Source of the DNA: Gammaproteobacteria bacterium
GTDB lineage: Bacteria; Pseudomonadota; Gammaproteobacteria; Xanthomonadales; Xanthomonadaceae
Length of the DNA: 6,015 nt
Direction: 5' to 3'
NCBI GenBank assembly: GCA_024642445.1
Contig: JAHEBG010000037.1
Location: 1-6,015, forward strand
Shown: positions 5,251 through 6,015 of the stretch, in pieces
Layout of the letters: each line of letters begins with the position of its first letter
Numbering within the stretch: position 1 is the stretch's first letter
The notes under the pieces: generated by a model
What the model was told of the DNA's origin: nothing
What the model saw: only the letters and a program-made list of their open reading frames with translations
Database searches by the model: none
Translations under genes and position numbers: made by a program

Positions 5251-6015
5251 TCATCGTAAGGGGCGCGCAAATACCGTGATTTCCTCACGATCGTGATACA
5301 GCTGTTTGGCACGGATCAGCATCGGTTTGCCGCTGTGTTTTTCAAACAGCGCCAGGCACAATGCGGTTTCTTCCCATCGTTTCTTCATGGGTAGCTTGAG
5401 ATTGAAAATAGCCTGTCGGCACCAGCCTTCAGCAAACCATTGCGCCATACGCCGTGCCACTTTGCTTGGGGTTTCCACCATATCGCAGACCATCCAGTCC
5501 AGAGTGCGTGGCGGCTGCCAGTGAAAGCCGTCGGCACGGATGTGTTCAATCAGGCCGGTCGCCAAAGCATCGGCGCTGATCGGGCCGTTATCGATGGCGC
5601 TGACCTGGATGCCTTGTTTGGCCAGTACCCAGCTCCAGCCTCCGGGCGCCGCACCCAAATCGGCAGCCTGCATGCCCTGGGCAAGAAGTTCCATGCGCTC
5701 GGCCGGTGTCATCAGACTGTGCAGGGCTTCGTCGAGTTTCATCGCCGACCGGCTAGGTGCCCGTGAATCCTGTTTAAGGCGCGGGATGCCCATAGGCCAA
5801 GGCGAGCGATCATTCTCGGTGGAGCTGGCCAGCAACAGATGATTATTGCTGATGAATACCACGTGCAGTACCGGCAGTTTCGGGTTGGGTTTGTCGGTCA
5901 GCATGCCGCGCTTGCGCAGGGCCGGACGCAAGGCGTTGCCAAACGCTTTGGCCAAACCGGCCAAAGGTCGTGCACTGTCGGAGTCGGGTTGTTCGCAACT
6001 GAGTTCACCGAAGCG
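5251..6015 (-). CDS. rlmM: 23S rRNA (cytidine-2498 2'-O)-methyltransferase RlmM (3' part, runs in from the right edge)
   Basis: RlmM uses S-adenosylmethionine to methylate the 2'-O of C2498 in 23S rRNA before ribosome assembly. The frame is open to the right edge, giving 254 residues; E. coli RlmM has 366, so about 100-110 N-terminal residues with most of the THUMP domain are outside the window. An in-frame TTG at 5964 is not a real start, since coding continues upstream (RFGELSCEQ). Visible in fragment numbering are PWPMGIPRLK (72-81), APSRSAMKLDEA (86-97) with the first catalytic Lys, the SAM-binding DLGAAPGGW (119-127), DNGPI (142-146), WMVCDMVETPSKVA (174-187) with the catalytic Asp, IFNLKLPMKKR (203-213) with the second Lys, and QLYHDREEITV (238-248) supplying the Glu. 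These track E. coli RlmM closely. The TGA overlaps ATG 5254, and with ilvE this looks like one transcript. Confidence 0.96.
   Translation of the reverse strand, partial: RFGELSCEQPDSDSARPLAGLAKAFGNALRPALRKRGMLTDKPNPKLPVLHVVFISNNHLLLASSTENDRSPWPMGIPRLKQDSRAPSRSAMKLDEALHSLMTPAERMELLAQGMQAADLGAAPGGWSWVLAKQGIQVSAIDNGPISADALATGLIEHIRADGFHWQPPRTLDWMVCDMVETPSKVARRMAQWFAEGWCRQAIFNLKLPMKKRWEETALCLALFEKHSGKPMLIRAKQLYHDREEITVFARPLR

Noticed and set aside
5440..5842. Two overlapping plus-strand open frames
   Set aside because: Both are antisense to rlmM, which is strongly supported by catalytic and SAM-binding motifs.
5962..5964. TTG as a true start of rlmM
   Set aside because: The frame continues to the window edge with plausible coding sequence, and the protein would lack most of its THUMP domain.

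Overview
The window comes from a bacterial chromosome and most resembles a Gammaproteobacterium of mid-range GC (judged by eye). Three things point there: a 23S rRNA methyltransferase very close to the E. coli RlmM pattern, two tandem aerobic ubiquinone-biosynthesis monooxygenases of the UbiH and UbiI/UbiF type, and compact, overlapping gene packing. I see no rRNA, tRNA, insertion sequence, phage gene, CRISPR array or other mobile element. Coding density is close to complete.

Layout. (a) 1-834, minus strand: a small multipass membrane protein (DUF6580-like) whose stop overlaps by one base the start of a PduO-type ATP:cob(I)alamin adenosyltransferase, which runs off the left edge. (b) 835-902: a divergent intergenic region of 68 bp holding a nested dyad symmetry. 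(c) 903-4198, plus strand: a UbiH-like FAD monooxygenase, a UbiI/UbiF/VisC-like FAD monooxygenase (ATGA overlap), then after 48 bp a membrane di-iron hydroxylase of the sterol desaturase/fatty acid hydroxylase superfamily. (d) 4178-6015, minus strand: rlmM, running in from the right edge, followed by a type II branched-chain aminotransferase (ilvE). The ilvE 3' end overlaps that of the di-iron hydroxylase by 21 bp.

How the genes fit together. The two flavin monooxygenases probably carry out two of the three O2-dependent ring hydroxylations of ubiquinone synthesis. The third enzyme is not here. The di-iron membrane protein is also O2-dependent and probably acts on a lipid, but its substrate cannot be read from the sequence. 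The membrane protein coupled to the adenosyltransferase suggests a corrinoid link, possibly uptake. This is inference. RlmM and IlvE look co-transcribed, with no obvious shared pathway.

Overall this is mostly ordinary housekeeping sequence. I found no convincing new multi-gene system. The most interesting leads are the DUF6580/adenosyltransferase pair, the di-iron hydroxylase beside the ubiquinone hydroxylases, and the nested dyad in the divergent promoter region.
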